From: Algirhabdus cladophorae
Lineage (GTDB): Bacteria > Pseudomonadota > Alphaproteobacteria > Rhodobacterales > Rhodobacteraceae
Direction: 5' to 3'
DNA: 64,000 nt
Assembly (NCBI RefSeq): GCF_044772865.1
Contig: NZ_CP173029.1
Span: 1,364,001-1,428,000 of the forward strand
Part shown: in pieces, positions 8,149-16,453 of the stretch
Numbering within the stretch: position 1 is the stretch's first letter
Layout of the letters: every line of letters starts with the position of its first letter
Position numbers and translations under genes: made by a program
Notes under the pieces: generated by a model
The model's database searches: none
Seen by the model: the letters and a program-made list of their open reading frames with translations, nothing else
Told to the model about the DNA's origin: nothing

Positions 8149-8751
8149 TTGCAGCATATAGACGAACAAGATCCAGAATTCAGAACAGAGTTTGTGCGCG
8201 ATCCGCTAAAGCTCAAGCAGCATCCGGCGCTGGTGTTGAACGCTGATTACCGGCCGCTCAGCTACTATCCTTTGTCGCTTTGGCCTTGGCAGGATGCGGT
8301 TAAGGCCGCTTGGTTGGACCGGGTGGATATTGTCGCGGAATATGATCAGGTCGTATGCAGTCCAAGCACCCAGATCAAAATACCTTCGGTGGTTGTTCTC
8401 AAAGACTATGTCAAACCTCAAAAGCGCGTGGCCTTCACGCGCTTTAATTTATTTTTGAGGGATGAATTCTGTTGCCAGTATTGTGGGGCGAAGGGCGATC
8501 TGACCTTTGACCACGTGATCCCCCGTGCACGCGGTGGGGTGACCAGCTGGCAAAATGTGGTGGCGGCCTGTTCCAAGTGCAATCTGCGTAAAGGGGCGCG
8601 GGCCTTGCATCAATCGGGTCTGTCGCTGCGCAAACCGCCGCGCCAGCCTGCCTCGGAAGAATTGCGCAATATGGGCCGCAAATTCCCGCCCAACTATCTG
8701 CACCATTCATGGATGGACTTTCTCTATTGGGATGCAGAACTTCAGCCTTAG
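8149..8751 (+). CDS. HNH endonuclease family protein
   Basis: A roughly 200-residue protein with an HNH nuclease motif: CCQYCG, then LTFDHVIPRARGG with the catalytic His, then NVVAACSKCNLRKG, where the two CxxC pairs would bind structural zinc. The N-terminal part (PALVLNADYRPLSYYPLSLWPWQ) is conserved in a widespread bacterial family of chromosomal HNH proteins whose substrate is not established. There is no in-frame ATG near the start; I chose the TTG at 8149, which has GGGGG 9 nt upstream, while a TTG at 8134 is an alternative. It is a stand-alone gene with no restriction or toxin partner, so a defence role is not supported. Confidence 0.8.
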   Translation: MQHIDEQDPEFRTEFVRDPLKLKQHPALVLNADYRPLSYYPLSLWPWQDAVKAAWLDRVDIVAEYDQVVCSPSTQIKIPSVVVLKDYVKPQKRVAFTRFNLFLRDEFCCQYCGAKGDLTFDHVIPRARGGVTSWQNVVAACSKCNLRKGARALHQSGLSLRKPPRQPASEELRNMGRKFPPNYLHHSWMDFLYWDAELQP

Positions 8752-8817
8752 ATGTTGCGCTTGGGTCTGGCGGGCCTAAGGTGCAAGAACCTGTTTTGCG
8801 CAAAGGGGCCCTAGACT

Positions 8818-9765
8818 ATGGCTGATCCGTTTTTCCAACCCATCTCTGGCATGGATTTGCCGCGGTTTGCGGGCGTTCCAACCTTTATGAGATTGCCGCA
8901 TATCCCGCTGGATGGGCCACGTATTGACGAAGTAGACATTGGGATCATCGGGGCACCGTGGGACAGTGGGACAACCAATCGCCCTGGCCCCCGCCATGGC
9001 CCGCGTCAATTGCGTGATTTGTCGACTATGATCCGTGCGATGAACGGGGCCACTGGTATCAAACCGTTTGAGGCTTGCAATATCGCAGATCTTGGTGACG
9101 TGTCGCCCAATCCTGCGGATATTATGGACACGCTGGATCGTATGTCGGGGTTTTACAGCAAGGTAAAAGGGCAAGGGATCAAGCCCTTGACGGCCGGTGG
9201 GGATCATTTGTGTTCCCTGCCGATTTTGCGGGGTATTGCCGCACAGGCCCCTGTGGGGATGATCCATTTCGACAGCCACACGGATCTGTTCCACAGCTAT
9301 TTTGACGGCACGATGTACACCCATGGCACACCGTTTCGGCGGGCCGTGGAAGAGGGGCTGTTGGATCCCAAACGCGTGGTTCAGATCGGCATCCGCGGCT
9401 CAGCCTATGACACCGAGGATCGCGATTTTGCCAAAGCCGAAGGTATTCGCGTGATTGCGATTGAAGAGTTTTTCGCCCGCGGCATTCCAGATGTTATGGC
9501 CGAAGCCCGCGAGATTGTCGGGAGTGCTGACACCTATGTCAGTTACGATATTGATTTTGTCGACCCCGCCTTTGCCCCGGGCACGGGCACGCCAGAGGTT
9601 GGTGGGCCAAACAGTTTTCAGGCGCTGCAAGTGGTGCGCGAACTGCAAGGGATCAACATAATTGGGGCCGACATGGTAGAAGTGTCACCACCATTTGATT
9701 TTGGCGGGGCCACCGCGTGGCTCGGCGTGTCGATTATGTTCGAATTGCTCTGCGTGATGGTCTGA
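8818..9765 (+). CDS. speB: Agmatinase-type ureohydrolase
   Basis: A member of the arginase/agmatinase fold, which hydrolyses a guanidino group to urea using a dinuclear manganese centre. Metal-binding motifs are all present: GGDH, HFDSHTD and SYDIDFVDPAFAPGTGTPEVGG. The 315-residue length fits. Agmatine is the default substrate of this subgroup, but guanidinobutyrate or guanidinopropionate are equally possible by sequence, so the symbol is provisional. A second paralogue lies at 61423-62376. The gene stands alone and converges on the radical SAM gene. Confidence 0.82.
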   Translation: MADPFFQPISGMDLPRFAGVPTFMRLPHIPLDGPRIDEVDIGIIGAPWDSGTTNRPGPRHGPRQLRDLSTMIRAMNGATGIKPFEACNIADLGDVSPNPADIMDTLDRMSGFYSKVKGQGIKPLTAGGDHLCSLPILRGIAAQAPVGMIHFDSHTDLFHSYFDGTMYTHGTPFRRAVEEGLLDPKRVVQIGIRGSAYDTEDRDFAKAEGIRVIAIEEFFARGIPDVMAEAREIVGSADTYVSYDIDFVDPAFAPGTGTPEVGGPNSFQALQVVRELQGINIIGADMVEVSPPFDFGGATAWLGVSIMFELLCVMV

Positions 9766-9774
9766 TCCAGCGGC

Positions 9775-9801
9775 ATGGCCTGCGGCCATATTACATTTTT
9801 T
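9775..9801 (+). terminator. Possible terminator after the ureohydrolase gene
   Basis: A 6-bp stem ATGGCC / GGCCAT with a TGC loop (9775-9789) is followed about 6 nt later by TTTTTT. The gap between stem and T-tract weakens the call. Confidence 0.45.
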
Positions 9802-9858
9802 GCCGCGTGGCTTTCCCTGTGTCAAGATATCCCCGCGGTAAGATCCTGCCTTGTACTG

Positions 9859-10806
9859 TTATGCCGAACAGCTGGCACCGCCGAGGACGCAGAATTTTGC
9901 ACAATGGGCATGGTTCAGCGCCACGGAGGTCTCGGCCTCGGCCAATGTAGCACCAAGTTCAAATTCTGGCTCGTAAGGCAAGAGGGTGCAGGCCAAAACC
10001 GTTGGTGCATCAGCCCCTTTACGCTTTACCACCATGCGGCTTGACGCGCACATGATGTCGTTTGGCGATTTGTTCAAAATGCCCCAACAGGCCGTGGTAA
10101 TTTCCGGGACCTCGACGCTTTCGTCCATTTCGGGAAACAGGACGCACATGCCCGGGTTTTGGGCGTCGATCTTGTACCCGTGCTTGGCAAAAAATGCCGC
10201 GTAGCCTGCACGGCTGTTTGCATCGCTGTCGCCAAAGACGGATCGTCCGGCGACGGCCATAGGAATATCGTTGTCGCGCAACCAGTTCATCCCGATCAGG
10301 GTTTTGGCAAAACTGCCGACACCGCGTTCAGCATTGTGAAGGGCTTCGTCGTAGTGATCGACTGAGATCCGCAGCGTTAATTTCCCGGGGTAGGCGGCGT
10401 TAAGGTCCAACAGGCCTGTGCGCATGGTTTTGCGCATCATTGGCAACATCGCGTTGGTCAGAATGAGCACTTCATATCCGCGCTCGAGGGCCGCGCGGGT
10501 GATGTCGATCATCTGTGGGTTCATAAACGGCTCGCCACCTGTAAAGGCGATTTCGCGTACGGCCCATTTGCGTTCTTCGAGTTGATCCAGATAATCACGC
10601 ACTTCGTCTGCCGTGATATAGACCAGCGCATCATTTGTCGGGCTGCTTTGGATATAGCAGTTGGCGCAGGTAATGTTGCACAGGGTGCCCGTGTTAAACC
10701 AAAGGGTTTGTGGATCAGTCAGAGCGACAGTGGCGCGTGCAGACCCATCCGCAGTGATGGCAGGATCCAAAAATTTGCCCTGATTGGCGACCATGTCTTT
10801 CATCAT
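9859..10806 (-). CDS. Radical SAM protein of unknown function with C-terminal cysteine cluster
   Basis: A 315-residue radical SAM enzyme. The [4Fe-4S] motif CNITCANC uses Cys43, Cys47 and Cys50 (CxxxCxxC), and the SAM-binding GGEPF motif follows (FTGGEPFMNP). The C-terminal third has further cysteines, including an HCAKFCVLGGASC end that could bind an auxiliary cluster as in SPASM-like enzymes. No obvious peptide substrate or maturase partner is encoded nearby, so a peptide-modifying role is not supported here. ATG codons at 10806 and 10803 are both usable; GGAG lies just upstream. The gene is monocistronic and divergent from zwf. Confidence 0.8.
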   Translation of the reverse strand: MMKDMVANQGKFLDPAITADGSARATVALTDPQTLWFNTGTLCNITCANCYIQSSPTNDALVYITADEVRDYLDQLEERKWAVREIAFTGGEPFMNPQMIDITRAALERGYEVLILTNAMLPMMRKTMRTGLLDLNAAYPGKLTLRISVDHYDEALHNAERGVGSFAKTLIGMNWLRDNDIPMAVAGRSVFGDSDANSRAGYAAFFAKHGYKIDAQNPGMCVLFPEMDESVEVPEITTACWGILNKSPNDIMCASSRMVVKRKGADAPTVLACTLLPYEPEFELGATLAEAETSVALNHAHCAKFCVLGGASCSA

Positions 10807-10828
10807 CTTCTCCGGCTTTTAACCTTTT

Positions 10829-10864
10829 CAGGCGTATCGCTTTGAGCGCGCAAAGAAAAGCCTG
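10829..10864 (-). promoter_or_regulatory. Stem-loop in the 5-prime leader of the radical SAM gene
   Basis: Read leftward, CAGGC / GCCTG form an outer stem and CTTTG / CAAAG an inner stem around a 6-nt loop. It lies about 23 nt upstream of the radical SAM start. It has no T-tract, so a terminator function is unlikely; a leader regulatory role is only a suggestion. Confidence 0.3.
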
Positions 10865-10948
10865 CGACGCGGCAATTGACGCTGTTGTGAAGGCCGGTGG
10901 CGATGCTAGACATTCGGCACAAGCTCGGGTATCGGTTCCACGAGCATA

Positions 10949-10960
10949 GTTAGCGCTAAC
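10949..10960. promoter_or_regulatory. LacI-type palindromic operator upstream of zwf
   Basis: The perfect 12-bp palindrome GTTAGCGCTAAC with a central CG-containing core lies 40 nt upstream of the zwf ATG, followed directly by a CACCGGTG palindrome (10960-10967). This form is characteristic of LacI-family operators. No LacI gene is adjacent; the only one in the window (46803-47834) has a different candidate site. Confidence 0.5.
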
Positions 10961-10999
10961 ACCGGTGCCGATTTTGGTGCCTCAAAAAGGAGCGTCGTG

Positions 11000-12463
11000 A
11001 TGGTTTCACGTGTCATTCCAGTTGATGAGTTCGATCTGGTTATTTTTGGGGGGACTGGTGATCTGGCGCGACGCAAGATTTTGCCCGGGTTGTTCCGCAG
11101 GTATTGTGCCGGACAAATGCCTCCAAATGCGCGGATTATCGGTGCGGCGCGGTCGGATTATGATGATGCTGGCTATCGCGATCTTATACGCCTCGCAGTG
11201 GCAGAGTTTGATGCGGATTCTGCAAAAGACACAGCCAAACTGGACGGGTTTCTAGCGCAGTTGAGCTATGTAACCGTGGACGCGCGGGGAACACAGGGTT
11301 GGGACACGCTTGCGACGCTTGTGCGCCCGGATGTTGTCAAAGCGTTCTATTTTTCGGTTGGACCGGGGTTGTTTGGCGATTTGGCAGAACGGTTGCATTT
11401 GCATGAGATTGCCGACAGTGCCAGCCGGATTGTTGTGGAAAAACCGTTTGGACGGGATCTGGACAGTGCCAAGGCTTTGAACGCCGATTTGGCTGCGCAT
11501 TTCGACGAGACACAGATTTACCGCATCGATCACTATCTGGGCAAAGAAACCGTTCAAAACTTGATGGCGGTCCGGTTTGGCAATGTTTTGTTCGAACCGC
11601 TTTGGAACAGTCAATATATTGACCATATTCAGATCACAGTGGCTGAAACAGTCGGCGTTGGCGGGCGCGGCGGCTATTATGATAAATCTGGCGCGATGCG
11701 GGACATGGTTCAGAACCATTTGATGCAACTTTTATGTCTTATTGCGATGGAACCCCCGAACAAGTTTGGGCCTGACGCAGTACGCGACGAAAAGCTTAAG
11801 GTCATTCGTGCCCTTGAAGCGGTTCAAGCCCATCACATTGTACGCGGCCAATACGGCCCCCTTGCAGATGAGCAGGGCTACCGCGAAGATGTTGAAAACG
11901 CGCGTAGTTTCACCGAAAGCTTTATTGCGATGAAGTTGCATATCGCCAATTGGCGGTGGGCGGGAACACCGTTTTATTTGCGCACGGGCAAACGGCTAAA
12001 GGCGCAAAGTTCCGAGATCGCAGTTGTGTTCAAACCGGCACCGCATTCCATTTTTGATGATGAAACAGACACGGAAAACAATCCAAAACGGAATGTCTTG
12101 ATAATAAAACTGCAACCAAATGAAGGCATGACCCTTGATGTGACCATCAAAGAGCCGGGACAAGGGGGGATGCGTTTGATCAATGTGCCGTTGGATATGA
12201 CATTCGCCGAAGCTTTGGGCGAAGGGGCTCAGGCCCCCGATGCCTATGAGCGGTTGATCATGGACGTCATCCGAGGCAACCAGACACTGTTTATGCGCGG
12301 CGATGAAGTTGAGGCCGCTTGGGGCTGGACCGATCCGATCATCGAGGGCTGGCAAGCCAGATCAGACGTTCCTAAAACCTATGATAGCGGGTCTGCCGGG
12401 CCAGAAGATGCGTTGATGCTGATGCACCGCGACAATCGCCGCTGGATGGAGATCAAGCCGTGA
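11000..12463 (+). CDS. zwf: Glucose-6-phosphate 1-dehydrogenase
   Basis: Oxidises glucose-6-phosphate to 6-phosphogluconolactone with NAD(P)+, the entry to the oxidative pentose phosphate and Entner-Doudoroff routes. The dinucleotide fold motif FGGTGDLARRKILPGLF is at the start and the active-site signature RIDHYLGKE is near residue 175-183. Length (487 residues) is normal. The ATG at 11000 is chosen over the overlapping GTG at 10997 because AAAGGAG lies 7-8 nt upstream. Its last codons overlap the pgl start (GTGA), so the genes are translationally coupled. Confidence 0.96.
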   Translation: MVSRVIPVDEFDLVIFGGTGDLARRKILPGLFRRYCAGQMPPNARIIGAARSDYDDAGYRDLIRLAVAEFDADSAKDTAKLDGFLAQLSYVTVDARGTQGWDTLATLVRPDVVKAFYFSVGPGLFGDLAERLHLHEIADSASRIVVEKPFGRDLDSAKALNADLAAHFDETQIYRIDHYLGKETVQNLMAVRFGNVLFEPLWNSQYIDHIQITVAETVGVGGRGGYYDKSGAMRDMVQNHLMQLLCLIAMEPPNKFGPDAVRDEKLKVIRALEAVQAHHIVRGQYGPLADEQGYREDVENARSFTESFIAMKLHIANWRWAGTPFYLRTGKRLKAQSSEIAVVFKPAPHSIFDDETDTENNPKRNVLIIKLQPNEGMTLDVTIKEPGQGGMRLINVPLDMTFAEALGEGAQAPDAYERLIMDVIRGNQTLFMRGDEVEAAWGWTDPIIEGWQARSDVPKTYDSGSAGPEDALMLMHRDNRRWMEIKP

Positions 12464-13137
12464 AATTTGTCGAATACGCCGATGCAGATATGATGTTTTT
12501 GGCTTTGGCGGATGTCATTGCCGGCAGTTTGGAAAATCATCTTTTCTCGGAAGAGACCGCGACATTGGTTGTGCCCGGCGGCACGACGCCAGGACCTATT
12601 TTCGACAGTTTGTCGGCGACTGCGCATTTGGATTGGTCGCGGATCAATGTGCTGCTCAGCGATGAACGCTGGGTGCCTTTGGACAGTCCCCGGTCCAACA
12701 CGAAATTGCTAAAGGACCGGTTGTTAACCGGGCCTGCGGCGGCGGCGCGCTATGTGCCGCTTTTTTGTGATGCAGCGGATCCAAGTGCTGGCGCGCTGGC
12801 GTTGGGCCCTTCGGTTGAGGATGTCCTGCCAATCACTGTTTTGGTGCTGGGGATGGGGGCAGATATGCACACGGCCAGTCTGTTTCCCAATTCACCGCAA
12901 TTGGCCGGAGCACTTGACCCCAAAGCGCCCGCAGTTGTGGCTGTGGATGTGCCGGACCAGCCTGAGGATCGCGTGAGCCTTAGCGCATCGGTGCTGCGCG
13001 GAGCCATCTCGACCCATATTGTGATCAAAGGGGCTGACAAACGTGCAGCGGTTGAGCGGGCGCAACACTTAGATGAAATGGCAGCTCCCATACAAACCGT
13101 ATTGAGCAGTGCCACAGTCCATTGGGCAGAAAGTTGA
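12460..13137 (+). CDS. pgl: 6-phosphogluconolactonase
   Basis: Hydrolyses 6-phosphogluconolactone made by Zwf. The 225-residue protein shows VPGGTTPGPIFDSL, LLSDERWVP, NTKLLKD and LGMGADMHTASLFPNS, the sugar-phosphate binding motifs of the DevB/NagB fold. The start is a GTG overlapping the zwf stop (GTGA). Next gene pgi follows 4 nt after the stop. Confidence 0.94.
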   Translation: MKFVEYADADMMFLALADVIAGSLENHLFSEETATLVVPGGTTPGPIFDSLSATAHLDWSRINVLLSDERWVPLDSPRSNTKLLKDRLLTGPAAAARYVPLFCDAADPSAGALALGPSVEDVLPITVLVLGMGADMHTASLFPNSPQLAGALDPKAPAVVAVDVPDQPEDRVSLSASVLRGAISTHIVIKGADKRAAVERAQHLDEMAAPIQTVLSSATVHWAES

Positions 13138-13141
13138 TACT

Positions 13142-14737
13142 ATGTGGAAAGAGTTGAAGGATTACCATAAGGCGCACAAAAAGCGGCGTATTTCAGATCT
13201 GTTTGAGACGCCCGACCGCGCTAAACGGTTCTCGATCGAGTTTGATGGACTTTTGTTCGATTACTCCAAAACATCTATTGATACGCAGAGCCTATGGCTG
13301 CTTTTGAAACTGGTGGAGGAAAACGGAATTCCGGCCAAACGCGACGCAATGTTTGCAGGTGCCGCGATCAACGAAACCGAAAACCGATCCGTTCTGCACA
13401 CAGCCCTGCGCAATCTTGATCAGCGTCCTGTGATGGTCGACGATGAAGATGTGATGCCGTATGTTATGGACACGTTGCAACGGATGGAAGAATTCGCGGC
13501 TGACGTGCGCGATGGCAGTTTTCAAGGGGCTGGCGGGCGGATCACCGATGTGGTGAACGTGGGGATCGGTGGGTCCGATCTGGGGCCTGTGATGGCTGCT
13601 TTGGCTTTGGCGCCCTATCATGATGGGCCTAAATGCCATTTCATTTCGAACATTGATGCGGCGGATGCGACCGATACTCTCAAGGGGTTGGACCCAACCA
13701 CGACCTTGGTGATTGTGGCCTCCAAAACCTTTACAACCATCGAGACCCTGACAAACGCAAAAACAGTGCGTGATTGGATGCAGGCAAAGGTGGCGCAACC
13801 TGCTGAACAATTTGCGGCGCTTTCCTCGTCGATCACCAAAACCGCAGAGTTTGGTATTGATGCCTCGCGGGTTTTTGGGTTCGAAGACTGGGTTGGTGGC
13901 CGCTATTCCGTTTGGGGCCCCATTGGTCTGTCGTTGATGATCGCGATTGGGCCAGATGCATTTCGCCAGTTCCTGAAAGGAGCGCAGGCGATGGATCATC
14001 ATTTCCAGACCGCGCAGGAAAAGCGGAATTTGCCGATTATTTTGGCCTTGGTAGGCCTTTGGAACCATCAAGTGTGCGGCTATCCCAGTCGTGCAGTTTT
14101 GCCCTATGATCAAAGGCTTGCTCGACTACCGGCCTATTTGCAGCAGCTTGAAATGGAAAGTAACGGTAAATCTGTGGCGATGGATGGCACGCCTGTGTCC
14201 CAACCGACGGGGCCAATCGTTTGGGGTGAGCCTGGGACCAATGGGCAGCACGCATTTTACCAGTTGATCCATCAGGGCACTGGCGTTGTGCCGTGTGAGT
14301 TTATGATCGCAGCGCGCTGTCACGAGCCTGAACTGCAACATCATCATGATCTGCTGATCGCAAATTGTCTGGCCCAGTCCGAGGCTTTGATGCAGGGCCG
14401 ATCGCTGGCCACGGCGCGCAAAATGATGGCGCAAAAGGGTCTTGACGGGGATGAATTGGAACGCCAAGCGCGCCACCGAGTGTTTTCAGGAAATCGTCCG
14501 TCGACAACATTGGCCTATGAAAAACTGACCCCTTATGTCTTGGGTCAGATTTTGGCGCTTTATGAGCATCGGGTCTTTGTCGAGGGGGCTATTCTAGGCA
14601 TCAATTCTTTTGATCAATGGGGTGTTGAGCTGGGCAAAGAACTGGCCACTGCGCTGCAACCGATGGTCGAGGGCACGCAATCTGCGGCGCAAAAAGACGG
14701 TTCGACCCAGCGGTTGCTCGGCTTTCTGACCGGGTAA
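13142..14737 (+). CDS. pgi: Glucose-6-phosphate isomerase
   Basis: Interconverts glucose-6-phosphate and fructose-6-phosphate. The signature VGIGGSDLGPVM, the GGRYSVWGPIGLSL block, LEMESNGKSV with the catalytic Glu and HAFYQLIHQGT with the catalytic His are all present. The true start is ATG 13142 (MWKELKDYHKAHKKRR), 4 nt after pgl; the longer frame from 13109 overlaps pgl and is not conserved. Length 531 residues. Third gene of the zwf-pgl-pgi operon. Confidence 0.95.
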   Translation: MWKELKDYHKAHKKRRISDLFETPDRAKRFSIEFDGLLFDYSKTSIDTQSLWLLLKLVEENGIPAKRDAMFAGAAINETENRSVLHTALRNLDQRPVMVDDEDVMPYVMDTLQRMEEFAADVRDGSFQGAGGRITDVVNVGIGGSDLGPVMAALALAPYHDGPKCHFISNIDAADATDTLKGLDPTTTLVIVASKTFTTIETLTNAKTVRDWMQAKVAQPAEQFAALSSSITKTAEFGIDASRVFGFEDWVGGRYSVWGPIGLSLMIAIGPDAFRQFLKGAQAMDHHFQTAQEKRNLPIILALVGLWNHQVCGYPSRAVLPYDQRLARLPAYLQQLEMESNGKSVAMDGTPVSQPTGPIVWGEPGTNGQHAFYQLIHQGTGVVPCEFMIAARCHEPELQHHHDLLIANCLAQSEALMQGRSLATARKMMAQKGLDGDELERQARHRVFSGNRPSTTLAYEKLTPYVLGQILALYEHRVFVEGAILGINSFDQWGVELGKELATALQPMVEGTQSAAQKDGSTQRLLGFLTG

Positions 14738-14759
14738 CTCGCGACCAAAGAGCAGGGGC

Positions 14760-14833
14760 TGGAGCGGGTAGCGGGAATCGAACCCGCACCTTAAGCTTGG
14801 GAAGCTCGCATGATACCATTTCACCATACCCGC
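14760..14833 (-). tRNA. tRNA-Gly (anticodon CCC)
   Basis: On the minus strand the 74-nt sequence folds as a cloverleaf: acceptor GCGGGTA / TACCCGC, D stem GTGA / TCAT, anticodon loop TTCCCAA with CCC at positions 34-36, T stem GCGGG / CCCGC with loop TTCGATT, discriminator T and an encoded CCA end. The first pair of the anticodon stem is a C-A mismatch and the second is G-T, so this stem is slightly weak. The gene lies between pgi and the glycosyltransferase gene with no companion tRNA. Confidence 0.93.
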
Positions 14834-14929
14834 GCCTGAGGGGTGAGTAGACCGAAGGTGCACAATGTGCAAGGCCCTGACCCTCTGCACAGCACAAAAC
14901 ATCCAGTGTTTTTGCGCCTTTGATTTTGT

Positions 14930-16453
14930 TTATTTCAGCGTGCCACGCCAGAAAAAATAGGGGCCTGCGATAGGGGTTTTGATCACATCGCGCAGGTCTG
15001 GACTGTAGTCGGTAAATTCGACCTCGGTGCAAAGCCCCTGCATTTGGTTTTGGTCTGACTGGCGCTGTGCGCGGTGTAGGCCGTCGCCATCGCGGTCGTA
15101 GTGAAAATCCCGACGGGGTGCTGCGTAAACGGTGATGGCTCCACGCGGAATGCGCGTTTCGCGATTTTGCGCGCAGATCACCATTGGCGTTTCCTCAGCG
15201 CCTACTGTCGACATCAGGGGTGGCAGCTGTGGGAGCAACACGGACAAGGGCGGATCGAACCGTGCCGGTGCCGCAAGCCCAAGCCGTTCAATCGGCTTTA
15301 TGGGGCCTTGGCTTACCACCACAAAGAGTGCGGTCACGGCGATCTTAGGGATCGGCTGAACTGGAAGGGATGCGATTGTGCCGGCTAGACAGACGCAGAG
15401 CAGAGGCAGGATCACCAAAACATAACGGGCGTATACGTTGCCCGAGGCCATCCACATAATCAGTGCAAAAAAGGCGACCATCCCAACGGCGGCCATCAAT
15501 TCGTATCGCCGCGTGAGAAAGGGCAGGGCCACGACCGCCAAGAGTCCCGCACCGCGTAGGATCGCCTCGGATCCTTGCCCCAACATCATTCTGGCAAAGG
15601 ATATCAGATCGCTGTCTGTGGCGGCCGCAAGGGACGGGGTAAAGCGCCCGATCATTTCACCTTCGAAGTTTCCGCTCAGGGCTTCGGGCCCACCATAGCG
15701 CGCCAGTTGGAAAAACTGCCAAACGAAAGCTACTGAAAACGCGATCCAAAATATCGCAAACAGTTTCTTTTTGCTCAGGCCGTCCGGCATTTTTACCGGT
15801 AAAATCATGGCGGTTAGTGCAAGTCCCAACACACCAAAAACGAAAAAGCCCAAAGGTGTTGGACCCTTTTGTAGCCCTGCCAGAAACGTCGCTGCAATGA
15901 AAAGAAACCAAAGTTTCGGGGCCTGCCAAGCTTTGAAAAAGGCCCAAAACCCAAAGGTGGTAAAGAAGATCGCACCACCATCCAACATGGCCGAGGTCAA
16001 AGACTGCCATATGCTGAGGAATGAGGCCAAGAACAAAACGGAGGCGAACATGGCCCAGGGCTTTTGCGGAACGATCGCATGGGCCAACATGGCCGTTGCA
16101 ATAAATGCGCCAAACCCGAAAATTGCCGAGGGCAATCGCAGTGCCAGCAAGTCTGACAGACCCATCTGCATAAAGGCTGCCGACATCCAGTACTGAAGTG
16201 GAGGTTTTTTCAGGGTCGGCGCGTTTGAGCTGTAAACACTCCACCAATCGTTGTGCAAGGCAAAGCCGATGCTGCGTTCATAGGTGTAATATTCGTCAAA
16301 TTGGCTCAGGCCGCCTTGGCCCAGGCTTTGCATGTGCCAGGCAAACAGCACAAGGATCAGACAGGCGGTTGCGACAAGTGCCGCGTGCGGTGACGCGAGA
16401 AAATGCCCTGCGTTACCCGCGCCGCCGTTTGCGTCTGCCTTCTGAGTTTGCAT
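14930..16453 (-). CDS. PMT/ArnT-family membrane glycosyltransferase (GT39/GT83-like)
   Basis: An integral membrane protein of 507 residues with about a dozen hydrophobic segments after a short cytoplasmic N-terminus. The first periplasmic loop carries FDEYYTYERS, whose Asp-Glu pair is the catalytic/metal site of polyprenyl-phosphate-sugar-dependent glycosyltransferases of this fold, and KKPPLQYWM resembles the conserved KPP motif of ArnT. The last 100 residues are soluble and polar. It probably transfers a lipid-linked sugar to a cell-surface acceptor; the acceptor is unknown. The start overlaps the end of the RACo gene by 41 nt on the same strand. Confidence 0.75.
   Translation of the reverse strand: MQTQKADANGGAGNAGHFLASPHAALVATACLILVLFAWHMQSLGQGGLSQFDEYYTYERSIGFALHNDWWSVYSSNAPTLKKPPLQYWMSAAFMQMGLSDLLALRLPSAIFGFGAFIATAMLAHAIVPQKPWAMFASVLFLASFLSIWQSLTSAMLDGGAIFFTTFGFWAFFKAWQAPKLWFLFIAATFLAGLQKGPTPLGFFVFGVLGLALTAMILPVKMPDGLSKKKLFAIFWIAFSVAFVWQFFQLARYGGPEALSGNFEGEMIGRFTPSLAAATDSDLISFARMMLGQGSEAILRGAGLLAVVALPFLTRRYELMAAVGMVAFFALIMWMASGNVYARYVLVILPLLCVCLAGTIASLPVQPIPKIAVTALFVVVSQGPIKPIERLGLAAPARFDPPLSVLLPQLPPLMSTVGAEETPMVICAQNRETRIPRGAITVYAAPRRDFHYDRDGDGLHRAQRQSDQNQMQGLCTEVEFTDYSPDLRDVIKTPIAGPYFFWRGTLK

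Noticed and set aside
8149..8751. HNH gene as part of a restriction or anti-phage system
   Set aside because: No methylase, helicase, toxin or immunity gene lies next to it, and the family is a widespread stand-alone chromosomal protein.
9859..10806. Radical SAM enzyme as RiPP maturase
   Set aside because: No short precursor peptide, RRE protein or exporter is adjacent, so the idea has no support here.
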